DNA of 64,000 nucleotides. Source: Roseiarcus sp963816065. GTDB lineage: Bacteria; Pseudomonadota; Alphaproteobacteria; Rhizobiales; Beijerinckiaceae. The translations under genes and the position numbers were made by a program. The notes under the pieces were generated by a model, which saw only the letters and a list, made by a program, of their open reading frames with translations, was not told the origin of the DNA and ran no database searches. Below, piece by piece: positions 46,471 to 55,508 of this stretch (position 1 is the first letter of the stretch; every line of letters starts with the position of its first letter). The stretch is taken from NCBI GenBank assembly GCA_963816065.1, contig CAWFJG010000031.1, positions 1-64,000 of the forward strand, given 5' to 3'.

Positions 46471-47298
46471 TTACCTGCCGGCGAGCCTGTCGGCGAAGAG
46501 GGCTATGGTCTTGGCGTAGACCGGCGAGGCGTTCCATTGCAGGATGGCGGGAAAATTCGGCTCGCCCTCGTTCCAGCCCGCGCCGCGTTGCCAGCCGTGT
46601 CCGGCGAGGAAGGCGGCGGTCGAGGCGAGGGCGTCGCCAGAATTGTGGATGATGTCGGGCGTCCCCGCGCCGTCCGGCGTGGTGGCGTAGGTCATCACGG
46701 CCGAGGGCATGAGCTGGGTCTGGCCGATCTCGCCGGCCCACGCGCCATGCAGCGATCGGGGGTTGGGCCAAACGCCGCGCTCGACCAGGGTCAGGGCATC
46801 GATCAGCTCGGCGCGAAAGCGGTCGGCGCGGCGGCAATCGTAGGCGAGGGTGGCCAGCGCGGAAAAGGTCGGATACGAGCCGTTGTCGCCGCCGTAGCTG
46901 GTCTCGAGGCCCCAGATGGCGACCAGCACCGGACCGGGCACGCCGAAACGCTGCTCGATGGTTTCGAACGTCGTGGCGTATCGGGCGAGCATCGCCCGGC
47001 CGCGCGACAACTGGCCGGGCGTGATGTGACTTGCGGCGAAGCTCTCGAAATTGTGGCCGAGGAAGACGACCCCGCGATCGTGCGCGCCAACCGAGGAATC
47101 GTAGCTCATCCCACCGAGTGCGGCCTCGAACGCCGCATCCGAGATTCCGTCGCGCGCGGCGACATGCCTGAAGGCGTTCAGCCACTCGTGGAAACCTTCC
47201 GGCCCTTTGCCGCAATCCTGCTGCGCCCTCGCGACTGTCACTGCGAGCACTGAAGCGAGCGCGACCCCCGCGAGTGCTCTTCCAACGCGACCTGTCAT
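46471..47298 (-). CDS. Lytic murein transglycosylase, MltB family
   Basis: Periplasmic enzyme of 275 residues that cleaves peptidoglycan between MurNAc and GlcNAc with 1,6-anhydro product. Signal peptide GRALAGVALASVLAVTVARA. FHEWLNAFRHVAARDGISDA, catalytic Glu in VAIWGLETSYGGDNGSYP, EIGQTQLMPSAVMTY, and SGDALASTAAFLAGHGWQRG are SLT_2 hallmarks. No C-terminal peptidoglycan-binding domain. Same strand as the transporter operon upstream but separated by about 215 bases. Confidence 0.9.
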   Translation of the reverse strand: MTGRVGRALAGVALASVLAVTVARAQQDCGKGPEGFHEWLNAFRHVAARDGISDAAFEAALGGMSYDSSVGAHDRGVVFLGHNFESFAASHITPGQLSRGRAMLARYATTFETIEQRFGVPGPVLVAIWGLETSYGGDNGSYPTFSALATLAYDCRRADRFRAELIDALTLVERGVWPNPRSLHGAWAGEIGQTQLMPSAVMTYATTPDGAGTPDIIHNSGDALASTAAFLAGHGWQRGAGWNEGEPNFPAILQWNASPVYAKTIALFADRLAGR

Positions 47299-47513
47299 CT
47301 ATCGCCCCCGATCCGGCCTCCGCCTGAAAGGCCGCGAACGCCGGCCAGGGCCCGCGGCGCCGGGACCCTATCAAAGCGCGGCGGCGCGACAAACCGCTGC
47401 GCGCTGGCGAGGCGGACCGGAGTGCGGCCCGCCTCGCTGCGCCTCTCAGAGACCCCGCGCCGGAGGCTGGGGTCGCCGGGCTCGACGCGCGCCGTGGGAG
47501 GAGCCGGCTCGCG

Positions 47514-48532
47514 TCATCGGTAACGCTTCTGGTTCCAGCGATGGCCGATCAGCGCCAAGATGATGATGAGGCCGTTGAAAAACTGGACGTAGAAGCCGCT
47601 GAGGCCCGCGGCGACGATGCCGCTCTGGATGAACGACACGATCAGCGCCCCGATGGCGCCGCCCGCGATGGTGCCGACGCCGCCCCAGGTCGGCGTGCCG
47701 CCGACGAACACCGAGGCAATCGCCGGCAGGAGATAGCCGTCGCCGGTCGTCGGCCACCAGGTGTAATTGACCATGGTCGAGAAGACCCCGGCGAGCCCGG
47801 CGCCGAGGCCCATGAAGACGAAAGTCAGGATGCGCACGCGCTGGACGTTGATGCCCATTTCGGTCGCGCTATCGGGGTTGTCGCCGACCGCACGCACCCG
47901 CGCGCCGAACCGGTGGCCGTTGAACAGGAAGCCCGCGAACAGGACGAAGCCGAGCGCCCAGAAGATCTGCACCGGAACGCCGAAGGCCTGGCCGCCGAAG
48001 ATCGAGCCCCAGCTCGTGTCCTGCAGTTCGAGCAGCGCGATCGACTTGCCTTGGGTGAGGATCGTGATCAGCCCGCGCAGCATGAAGTTCATGCCGAGCG
48101 TGGCGATCAGCGAGGAGAGCCCCGCCGTGACCACGAGCGCGCCGACGCAGGCGCCCAGCGCCATGCCGGCGATGAGCGCCGCGACGATGCCGACGAGCGG
48201 GCTCAGGCCGGCATGCACCACGAGGGCAAACACCCAGGCCGCGCATCCCATCGTCGCCGGGAACGAGAGGTCGATCTCCCCGACGGTCACGACGAACACC
48301 AGCGGGACGACGAGACACAGGGCGACCGGCAGGGTGACGAGCACCGAATTGTAGATCGGCCAGCTCAGGAACACCGCGGGGCTCGCGATCATGAAGGCCG
48401 CGATCATGATGACGAACACCGCCAGCGTGCCTAGCGGCGCGCGATTGCGGTCGATGAACCGCCGCAGCGCGCTCTCCGGCGGACGCTCGACCGGACGGGC
48501 GCGCATGTCGACGGGCTCCAGGGACATGGTCA

Positions 48533-48533
<1 letters not shown>
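47514..48533 (-). CDS. Sugar ABC transporter permease, FrcC-like
   Basis: CUT2-type inner-membrane permease of 339 residues with about ten helices. VFVVTVGEIDLSFPATMGCA is the family motif; also LVVTAGLSSLIATLGMNFML, MGINVQRVRILTFVFMGLGA and ASVFVGGTPTWGGVGTIAGG. Its ATG 48533 shares a base with the ATPase stop (TGATG), so translation is coupled. Last gene of the 53.3-47.5 kb operon. Paralogue of the permease at 57128-58153. Confidence 0.9.
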
Positions 48534-49327
<794 letters not shown>

Positions 49328-49372
49328 TGCTCGTTCCTCCGTCGTGGCCCGCGGCCGTTGCGCCGCCCTTGT

Positions 49373-49400
49373 CCCCTCTCCCCGAGTGCGGGCGAGGGGG
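49373..49400. repeat. Hairpin between binding-protein and ATPase genes
   Basis: CCCCTCTCCCCGAGTGCGGG followed by CGAGGGGG folds into a stem (CCCCTC with GAGGGG, then CCC with GGG) directly after the stop codon of the binding-protein gene. It looks like a short member of the palindromic repeat family, and is placed just like copy B in the paralogous operon. Confidence 0.55.
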
Positions 49401-50408
49401 CTATCGCAGGCCTTCCTTCGCGAGGTCGGCGACCTCCTTGTAATTGTCCGGCGTGACGTAGCCCGCGCCGGTGTCGACGTTGATCGGCGCGAGGCCGTAG
49501 ACGATCTGCTCACAGAGACTCAGGATCGGCAGGTAACCCTGCTGAAACGGCTGCTGGTCCGCCGTGAGCTGCACCCAGCCGTCCTTGAACATCTCGACGA
49601 TCTGCGGGCTCGTATCGAAGCCGATGTTGATGATCTCGCCGGGCTTCTTGCCCGCCGCTTTCATGTAGGCGGCGGCGTTGCCGAGTTCCTGGCCGCCCGG
49701 ATAGACGATCGCCTTGGCCGTCGGATTGGCCTGCAGAGTCGCCGTGATGACGGGAATCGCGAGGTTCGGGTCGGTCGCCCATTCCGGTGGCGAGTTGAGC
49801 TTGACGACCTTGACGCCGGCCTGCTCGAGGGCGTTCGCCGTGCCGAGCTCGCGCGCGGCGCGGATCGAATCGTCGAAGCCGCCGAGCACGATCGCCACGT
49901 CGCCTTTCTTCAGCCCGAAACGGCGCACGATCTCGACGCCGAGGGCGTGGCCCTGCGGCTCCTGCTGGGCGCCGACGTAGCCGCCGCCGACCTTGTCGAC
50001 CGCCGCGGGCACGGGCACGTTCTGGTACATCATCTTGATGCCGGCCTTGGCGGCCTGCTCGGCGAGCGGCAAAATCGCGGCTTCGCCCGGATGGCCCATC
50101 ATCGCGATGCCGTCCGGATGGGCTGCGACCGCCTCGCGCAACTGCTGGGTCATCTTTTCGTTGGCCCAGCCGGAGAAGACGTAATCGACATGCGCCCCGA
50201 TGTCGGCGGCGGCCTGGCGCGCGCCGTTGTAAACGATCGTGCCGAACGCGTCGCCCTCGGCGCCGCCGACGAAGAAGCGGATGTGCGCCTTGCTGCACCA
50301 TTTGTCGCGCAACGCCTGCCCCGCCGCCGCCTGGGCCGCGCCGACACGACGCCGATCAACAACCAGCGCCGTCGCCCCTCGAAATATTGCATTCAAGCTT
50401 CGCGTCAT
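49401..50408 (-). CDS. Sugar ABC transporter periplasmic binding protein
   Basis: RbsB-like binding protein of 335 residues. Core: IRFFVGGAEGDAFGTIVYNG, GIAMMGHPGEAAILPLAEQA, GDVAIVLGGFDDSIRAAREL, YPGGQELGNAAAYMKAAGKK and DGWVQLTADQQPFQQGYLPI. ATG 50408 follows GGGAGGACGGAC. The signal peptide reads oddly (ALVVDRRRVGAAQAAAG); removing one G near 50365 and another near 50340 would give a normal ALLLIGVVSAAQA core, so two compensating indels are suspected. Paralogue of 59111-60124; both share the MGHPG motif. Confidence 0.87.
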   Translation of the reverse strand: MTRSLNAIFRGATALVVDRRRVGAAQAAAGQALRDKWCSKAHIRFFVGGAEGDAFGTIVYNGARQAAADIGAHVDYVFSGWANEKMTQQLREAVAAHPDGIAMMGHPGEAAILPLAEQAAKAGIKMMYQNVPVPAAVDKVGGGYVGAQQEPQGHALGVEIVRRFGLKKGDVAIVLGGFDDSIRAARELGTANALEQAGVKVVKLNSPPEWATDPNLAIPVITATLQANPTAKAIVYPGGQELGNAAAYMKAAGKKPGEIINIGFDTSPQIVEMFKDGWVQLTADQQPFQQGYLPILSLCEQIVYGLAPINVDTGAGYVTPDNYKEVADLAKEGLR

Positions 50409-50495
50409 GTCCGTCCTCCCTGTTGTCCCGCGACCTTGCGCCGCTCCTTCGCCGGACCGTTCCGCCTCCGGCGTTCCTGTCGCCCGGGCCACGTT

Positions 50496-51396
50496 CAGCC
50501 CGGATTCGGCGATGGCGCGCGCGCCGCCCCGGCAAAGCTTGAGATAGTCGAGCGCGCGGACCTGACCGGTCATCTCCGAGTTCGTCGCGATAGACCGGGT
50601 CGTGCCAGCCCTCGATGTCGATCGGGCCGGAATAGCCGGCGAGCCGCAGCTCGCTGATGACGCGCGTCCAGTCGGTGTCGCCGAAGCCGGGCGTGCGCAT
50701 CTGGACGAAGGGCATTTGCCGAACACGCCGTGCTCGCGCACCACGTCCCAGCGCACCGTCGCGTCCTTGCCGTGGACGTGAAAGAATCTTGGGGGCCCAT
50801 TTGCGGATCTGCGGCAGGGGATCGATCAGATAGACGAGCTGGTGGCACGGCTCCCATTCGAGGCCGAGATTGTCGTTCGGCAGGGCGTCGAACATCAGCT
50901 CCCAAGCATCCGGATTGTGGGCGATGTTCCAGTCGCCGGTCGCCCAGTTGCCGTCCATGGCGCAGTTCTCGAAGGCGAGCCGCACGCCCTTGTCGTCGGC
51001 GCGTTGCGCAAGCTCGCCCCAGACGCGCTTGAACGCCGACAGGCTCGCCTCGAGCGGCTGGCCGCGCACGCGGCCGGTGAAGCCCGCGACCGTGCGCGCG
51101 CCGAACAGGTGGGCGTTGTCGATCAGCGCCTCCCAGCCGGCCAGCGTCTGCCGGTCGAGCTCGTCGTTTTCGAGCGGATTGCCGAACATGCCGAGCGTAT
51201 CGATCGTCACGTCGGCGTCGCCGATCGCCTCGCGGAGTTCGCCGGCGAGCCGCGGCAGATCCTTGTTCATCGTCTGCCAGAAGAACGGCTCGATGCTCTC
51301 GAAGCCGTGCTTGACGATGGCGCGAACGTATGCCGCCGGATCGGGCGCGTTGGCCCGGATCATGGTTCCGATGCGGATGTCGAGCAGTTCTCTCAT
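50496..51396 (-). pseudogene. Sugar phosphate isomerase/epimerase-like TIM-barrel protein (frameshifted)
   Basis: Xylose-isomerase-like (AP endonuclease 2 fold) protein. MRELLDIRIGTMIRANAPDP, GFESIEPFFWQTMNKDLPRL, RTVAGFTGRVRGQPLEASLS, LAFENCAMDGNWATGDWNIA and LGLEWEPCHQLVYLIDPLPQ carry the metal-binding Glu, His and Asp pattern. Shifts near 50785, 50718 and 50580 break the last third (HVHGKDATVRWDVVREHGVF; GFGDTDWTRVISELRLAGYS; EMTGQVRALDYLKLCRGG). The stop is taken at 50496 in the last frame, which is uncertain. Its ATG overlaps the PhyH stop (ATGA). Partner of the Gfo/Idh/MocA gene, a pairing typical of cyclitol and rare-sugar catabolism. Confidence 0.7.
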
Positions 51397-52265
51397 TTCC
51401 GTCCTGTTGCGTGTTGAGTCCGATCGTGCGCCGAAGCGGAGAGCTCGCCCGCGACGTCGGAACGGATGTAGGGCTGGTTCACGTCTTCGTAGCCCCTGGC
51501 GGCGTACGGATCGGCGCCGGCCACCAGAATGATGTCTCTGAGATCGTGCGTCGGCGGACTGGGTCCGTCGGGGCGCCACCACGGAAGCAGCGATTCGGCG
51601 CTCATGTAGTGGTTGACGAGCGCCCGTCGGAATCCGCCTGGCCTGCGGTTCCTGAGCGATTTGTGCAGCAGGTAGCCGTTGAAGAAGACAACCGATCCGG
51701 CCGCAACCTCGATCGGCCGCGCGTCCTCTTCCTCGTAGGGAAAGTCGAAGGATTCGGGAACCGAGTCGTATTCGGGGTTGAAGTGCCGGCGCAACGGCCA
51801 GAGAACGCCGGGACGGTGCGAGCCGGGGATCGCCCACAGGCAGCCGTTGTCGATCGCGGCGTCGTCGAGGGCGATCCAGGCCGCCGTCAAAGAGCGGTCG
51901 CGGGTGGGGATGAAATCCTCGTCCTGATGCCAGGCCTGGCCCGCCTTGCCCGCGTGCTTGATGAACAGCATCGACTGCATGCATTTCACGTTGGGGCCAA
52001 TCAGCGTGGTCAGCGCCTCGACGATGCGCGGGTGAGCGAGCGCGGCGCGAAACCGGTCCGACAGCTTGTGCGGGAAATGGATCGCAAGATAGGCCGCGAG
52101 CGGGTCGCTCTGCGTCACGTCGGAAGCGCCGCTGAGCGCGTTGCCCTTGTCGAGGCAAAGCCGCGCGGCTTCTTCGCGCAGGTCCGTCATGTCCCGCGGG
52201 CCGATCAGATCTTCGATCACCGCATAGCCATCGCGCTGATAGCGTTCGAGCAGTCCGTCGTTCAT
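51393..52265 (-). CDS. Phytanoyl-CoA dioxygenase (PhyH) family protein
   Basis: Fe(II)/2-oxoglutarate oxygenase of 290 residues. RYQRDGYAVIEDLIGPRDMT, the iron site GQAWHQDEDFIPTRDRSL (HxD), AIPGSHRPGVLWPLRRHF, then the distal His of SVVFFNGYLLHKSLRN and Arg of GGFRRALVNHYM that binds 2-oxoglutarate. Family members hydroxylate varied small molecules. Here it lies between a Gfo/Idh/MocA dehydrogenase (17 bases upstream) and a TIM-barrel isomerase in a sugar-transport operon, so the substrate is probably the transported polyol, sugar or sugar ether. Confidence 0.85.
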   Translation of the reverse strand: MNDGLLERYQRDGYAVIEDLIGPRDMTDLREEAARLCLDKGNALSGASDVTQSDPLAAYLAIHFPHKLSDRFRAALAHPRIVEALTTLIGPNVKCMQSMLFIKHAGKAGQAWHQDEDFIPTRDRSLTAAWIALDDAAIDNGCLWAIPGSHRPGVLWPLRRHFNPEYDSVPESFDFPYEEEDARPIEVAAGSVVFFNGYLLHKSLRNRRPGGFRRALVNHYMSAESLLPWWRPDGPSPPTHDLRDIILVAGADPYAARGYEDVNQPYIRSDVAGELSASAHDRTQHATGRK

Positions 52266-52282
52266 TGGACCTCTCATCGGGG

Positions 52283-53311
52283 TCACATGAAAATACTGAC
52301 GCGCTGGCCAACCTCCGCGCTCTCGATGGCCCCGAGGACCATCGCCAGCGAGCGGATGTTGTCTTTGCCGGCCGTCTCGGGCTGGGCGCCTTCGCGCACG
52401 GCCGCGACGAAGTCGGCGAGCACGCCGAAATGGCCGCCGACCCGGTCGTTCGCGGCGAGCGCCGGCGGTTCGAGCGGCTCGACGGCGTCGAACAGACCGT
52501 TGCGCGCGCCGGCGCGCGCAATCTCGATCCGGATCGCCACGGCGCCGTCCCAGGTCAACGACCCTCGGGTTCCGACAAAGCGCCAGCCGCATTCCCATGA
52601 GGTCTGCAGGCCCGGCGCGCACCAGGAGCCGCGGTAGGTGAAGAGCGCGTGGTTGTCGAGCTCGAACACCGCAACCGCCGACGAGCCCTGGCGATACCAG
52701 GAGGACGGCGGGTTCCACTCGCGGCAATAGACGTTGACGCCGTCGAGCCCGGTCATGGCGCGGAGCGCGTCGAAGCCGTGGATCGCCATGTCGAGCAGCA
52801 GGACATGGTCCATGTCCTCGCGAAAGCCGCCGAAATGCGGGGCGAGGAAAAAGTCGGCGTGCGCGCTGGTGAGTTCGCCGATCGCGCCCGCGCGAAGGGC
52901 CCGGCCGATCCGCCGGACGCCCTCGCAATAGCGGCGGTTCTGCACCACGGCGTGGATGCGTCCCGTAGCCTTCGCCCGGGCGATTAGGTCGCGCGCGTCC
53001 GCGAGCGTCTCGGCCATCGGCTTTTCGCTGAGCACGTGGCAGCCGGCGTCGAGTCCTTCGGCCACCACGTCGTGGCGCGCCTGCGGCACGACCACGTCGA
53101 ACACGAGATCGGGGCGTGTCTCGGCAAGAAGCGTGCCCAGGTCGCGCGCGATCGCCACGTCGGCGAGTCCGAACTCGACGGCGCGCCGAGCCGCCCGCTC
53201 GCGTTCGAGGTCCGCGAGGCCGACGATTGTCAATTCGGGGATCTGCCGAGCGGCCTGGAGCCAGGCTTTGCTCATGGCGCCACAGCCGACGAGGACGGCC
53301 TTCATTGCCAT
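52283..53311 (-). CDS. Gfo/Idh/MocA family oxidoreductase
   Basis: NAD(P)-dependent dehydrogenase of 342 residues. Rossmann start KAVLVGCGAMSKAWLQAARQ, the HVLSEKPMAETLADARDLIA motif with catalytic EKP, then a C-terminal beta-sheet domain with DHVLLLDMAIHGFDALRAMT (His of the active site). ATG 53311 is chosen because AGGAGG lies seven bases upstream. First gene of the leftward operon, about 55 bases after a perfect LacI-type operator. Confidence 0.9.
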   Translation of the reverse strand: MAMKAVLVGCGAMSKAWLQAARQIPELTIVGLADLERERAARRAVEFGLADVAIARDLGTLLAETRPDLVFDVVVPQARHDVVAEGLDAGCHVLSEKPMAETLADARDLIARAKATGRIHAVVQNRRYCEGVRRIGRALRAGAIGELTSAHADFFLAPHFGGFREDMDHVLLLDMAIHGFDALRAMTGLDGVNVYCREWNPPSSWYRQGSSAVAVFELDNHALFTYRGSWCAPGLQTSWECGWRFVGTRGSLTWDGAVAIRIEIARAGARNGLFDAVEPLEPPALAANDRVGGHFGVLADFVAAVREGAQPETAGKDNIRSLAMVLGAIESAEVGQRVSIFM

Positions 53312-53365
53312 GGACACACGCCTCCTGGACCGAGTTTCACTCCCGCGGCCCCGTCGTTCCGGAGC

Positions 53366-53379
53366 CGTAAACGTTTACG
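53366..53379. promoter_or_regulatory. LacI/GalR-type operator
   Basis: CGTAAACGTTTACG, a perfect 14-base palindrome with the central CG typical of LacI-family sites. It lies 55 bases upstream of the dehydrogenase start, where it would overlap or follow the promoter of the six-gene operon 53311-47514. The LacI gene at 45161-46231 is the likely partner. Confidence 0.75.
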
Positions 53380-53427
53380 AAAATACCGCCGATCAGCCCC
53401 CCTGTCAAGCGCGCGCCGCCTTTCAGG

Positions 53428-53731
53428 CAGGGCAGGGGCCTCAGTTGGCAACGATGCGTTAACCCAGATCGATTGGAAGGGCGTGGGAGGGGCACGCCAT
53501 GTCGCTTGGGTATCTTGATCATATGCGGGTGGTGCGGGATCACCGGATTCCGGGGATGGTGACCTATCCCTCGGACGAGGTGCTGCTCGCCCTCATGCGC
53601 CACACCGGCTACGACATCCTCAAGGCCGACAATCCCGCGGCTCGCTCCGTCGAAAGCGCCTCAGGGCCTGCGTCGACCCGGCCTTCCGCACAAAGTTGTT
53701 CGCCCCGTTAACGATTTGGAAATTCGCCCTG
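53428..53731 (+). mobile_element. Internally deleted ISAs1-like element
   Basis: About 304 bases. From ATG 53499 it encodes the N-terminus of an ISAs1-type transposase (LDHMRVVRDHRIPGMVTYPS, DEVLLALM) joined directly to a C-terminus (RHTGYDILKADNPAA, then after a shift LRRKRLRACVDPAFRTKLFA). The catalytic DDE core is gone. The ends are inverted: both begin CAGGGC and carry CGTTAAC 20-30 bases inside. No clear target duplication is visible. It cannot move alone. Confidence 0.6.
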
Positions 53732-53885
53732 GGTCGAGCGCGACTGCGATTCCCCTGAGATCAGTGACAAAATCCGCATAGGCCTTGCGCCGCGCGCTTG
53801 AAGTTGACGGTTTTGGCGTCGGCCGGGGCGGCCGACAGAACCATCGCGGCCGCGGAAACGCGGCGGCGAGAATGCTCATTCGCAT
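53732..53885 (-). pseudogene. Exported-protein gene truncated by the ISAs1 remnant
   Basis: ATG 53885 follows AGGGAAGG and starts MRMSILAA; with one shift near 53860 the sequence continues AMVLSAAPADAKTVNF, a normal signal peptide, and with another RKAYADFVTDLRGIAVALDP before running into the CAGGGC end of the mobile element. The rest of the gene is missing. Family unknown. Confidence 0.4.
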
Positions 53886-53952
53886 AAGCCTTCCCTCTGC
53901 CGAACATAGGTGACGGTGGTGACGAAATAGCGTTCGAAGATAGCAGATTGGA

Positions 53953-54219
53953 TCAGGCAAAACGCCGTCGCGACCGCTCGCGCGCCCGGACCGCCTCGAC
54001 GTCGCGGTCGCGTGGCGCCGCGGCGCTTTGAAGCGAGGTCATCAGCCGCCGGGTCGCGTCGGCGACTTCGCCGACCGCGCGCGCGAAGGCCTCCGCGTTC
54101 GCCTGCGACGGATGCGCAAAGCCGCTGACTTTGCGTACGAATTGTAGCGCCGAAGCGCGGATTTCCTCCTCCGTCGCCGGAGGCTCGAAATTGAACAGCG
54201 GGCGAATGGCGCGGCACAT
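53953..54219 (-). CDS. DUF2277 family protein
   Basis: An 88-residue conserved protein. MCRAIRPLFNFEPPATEEEI and ALQFVRKVSGFAHPSQANAE match the family almost residue for residue; the C-terminus is basic. ATG 54219 is the family start although six more residues are open upstream. Function unknown; common in alphaproteobacteria and mycobacteria. Confidence 0.85.
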   Translation of the reverse strand: MCRAIRPLFNFEPPATEEEIRASALQFVRKVSGFAHPSQANAEAFARAVGEVADATRRLMTSLQSAAAPRDRDVEAVRARERSRRRFA

Positions 54220-54249
54220 GGGGCGTCTCCCGTCCAAGATCAGGTCGCT

Positions 54250-54987
54250 CTACTGCGTCAGCTCGAACCGCGCGGTCACCGTCACTGTGAGCCTGTCCTG
54301 GCCGGCCTCCACCGGCGTGGGGGCTGCCATGGCGGCGGTGGCGTAGACGCGGCTTGCGAGGGGCATGGGCGGTCCCCCGACCTGCTCGCTGAGCTCCATA
54401 AGCCGGCCGATCTTCGATCCGGCCGCGGCGGCGTAGATCGCCGCCTTGCGCCGGGCGTCGGTGAAAGCGAGCGGGCGCGCCTTGTCGAGCAGGACGCTGA
54501 TGTTGTCTTCGCCGAACGCGACCCCATTGATCGCATTCGCCCCGCTTCCGACCGCCTTGTCGATCAGGCCGCCCAGGCGGGAGAGATCGCGGACGGTGGC
54601 CGTGACCATGTTCCCGACAGTATAGCCGTCGATCGCGGGCGGCTTGGACGAGCCGGACCCGCGATTGGCGAAATTGGGGGCAACCGACAGGCTGGACGTC
54701 TGAATGTCGGTCGAGGCGAGGCCTTCGCCCTTGAGGGCGGCGATCAGCGCGTTGGTCGCCTTGGCGTTGGCGGCCATCGCTTCGGTCGCGTCCTTGTCGA
54801 CCGTCGTGACGCCGAGGGTGACCGTGGCGAAATCCGGCGTCGCCTCGACGCTGGCCTCGCCCGTGACCTCGATCGAACGGTCCGGATTGAGTTCGATGAG
54901 CCGGGTATCGGGCCCGGCCGAGGCTCTGGCTGCGGGATAGACCAGAGCCAGCGCGGCGGCTGCGGCGACAGTGGAAAGGACCTTCAT
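54250..54987 (-). CDS. SIMPL domain (DUF541) exported protein
   Basis: A 245-residue periplasmic protein with signal peptide VLSTVAAAAALALVYPAARA and the SIMPL/Oxidative-stress-defence domain: SIEVTGEASVEATPDFATVT, LGVTTVDKDATEAMAANAKA, TDIQTSSLSVAPNFANRG and GYTVGNMVTATVRDLSRLGG. Role unknown; homologues are linked to envelope stress. Its ATG overlaps the stop of the upstream ATC-hydrolase gene by four bases. Confidence 0.9.
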   Translation of the reverse strand: MKVLSTVAAAAALALVYPAARASAGPDTRLIELNPDRSIEVTGEASVEATPDFATVTLGVTTVDKDATEAMAANAKATNALIAALKGEGLASTDIQTSSLSVAPNFANRGSGSSKPPAIDGYTVGNMVTATVRDLSRLGGLIDKAVGSGANAINGVAFGEDNISVLLDKARPLAFTDARRKAAIYAAAAGSKIGRLMELSEQVGGPPMPLASRVYATAAMAAPTPVEAGQDRLTVTVTARFELTQ

Positions 54988-55508
54988 GGCTTACCCCTCG
55001 AGATCGTCGCCCCTCCGCTCGAGCCGCGGGGGGCGTCGGGGACCTTCGCTACGGCCCGGTAGCGGAAGTCGCAATGGTTCGCCCCGCCCATGATGGTCTG
55101 GGTCCGCGTCAGCTCGATACCCGGATCATAGCCCTCGCAAAAGGCGCCGTCGCGGTCGCAGGACAAAATGTCTCCCAGGCCCCCGAGGCCCATGGTCCGA
55201 TAGGTCTCGGCGTAGCGGCAGCGGGTGACGTTGAAATCGAAGGCGCCGGGCTCGTCGCGCTCGACCTCGACGGTCAGCGCGTCGTCCTCGGTCCACAGCG
55301 GGAAGATGGACTTGAAGGTTTCGAGGCTCGCCTCGCCGGCCTCGCGCGCCGCGAACGCCGCCCCGGAGGCGATCGCCGCCCGCCGGATGGCGGCCTTCAG
55401 GATCGCCCGCGCCTGCTCTTCGCCAAGGACCTTGCGCATCTCGTCGTAGATCGGCGCGATGATCTCGGCCTCGATCTTGCGGCGGGCGAGGATGCCGAGT
55501 TCGGTCAT
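54984..55508 (-). CDS. L-2-amino-thiazoline-4-carboxylic acid hydrolase-like protein
   Basis: A 174-residue member of the ATC_hydrolase family (Pfam PF14196). FNVTRCRYAETYRTMGLGGL, GDILSCDRDGAFCEGYDPGI and RTQTIMGGANHCDFRYRAV carry the conserved Cys residues. The named activity, ring opening of ATC on the way to L-cysteine, is proven only for a few members. Coupled (ATGA) to the SIMPL protein. AT-rich DNA upstream likely holds the promoter. Confidence 0.82.
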   Translation of the reverse strand: MTELGILARRKIEAEIIAPIYDEMRKVLGEEQARAILKAAIRRAAIASGAAFAAREAGEASLETFKSIFPLWTEDDALTVEVERDEPGAFDFNVTRCRYAETYRTMGLGGLGDILSCDRDGAFCEGYDPGIELTRTQTIMGGANHCDFRYRAVAKVPDAPRGSSGGATISRGKP

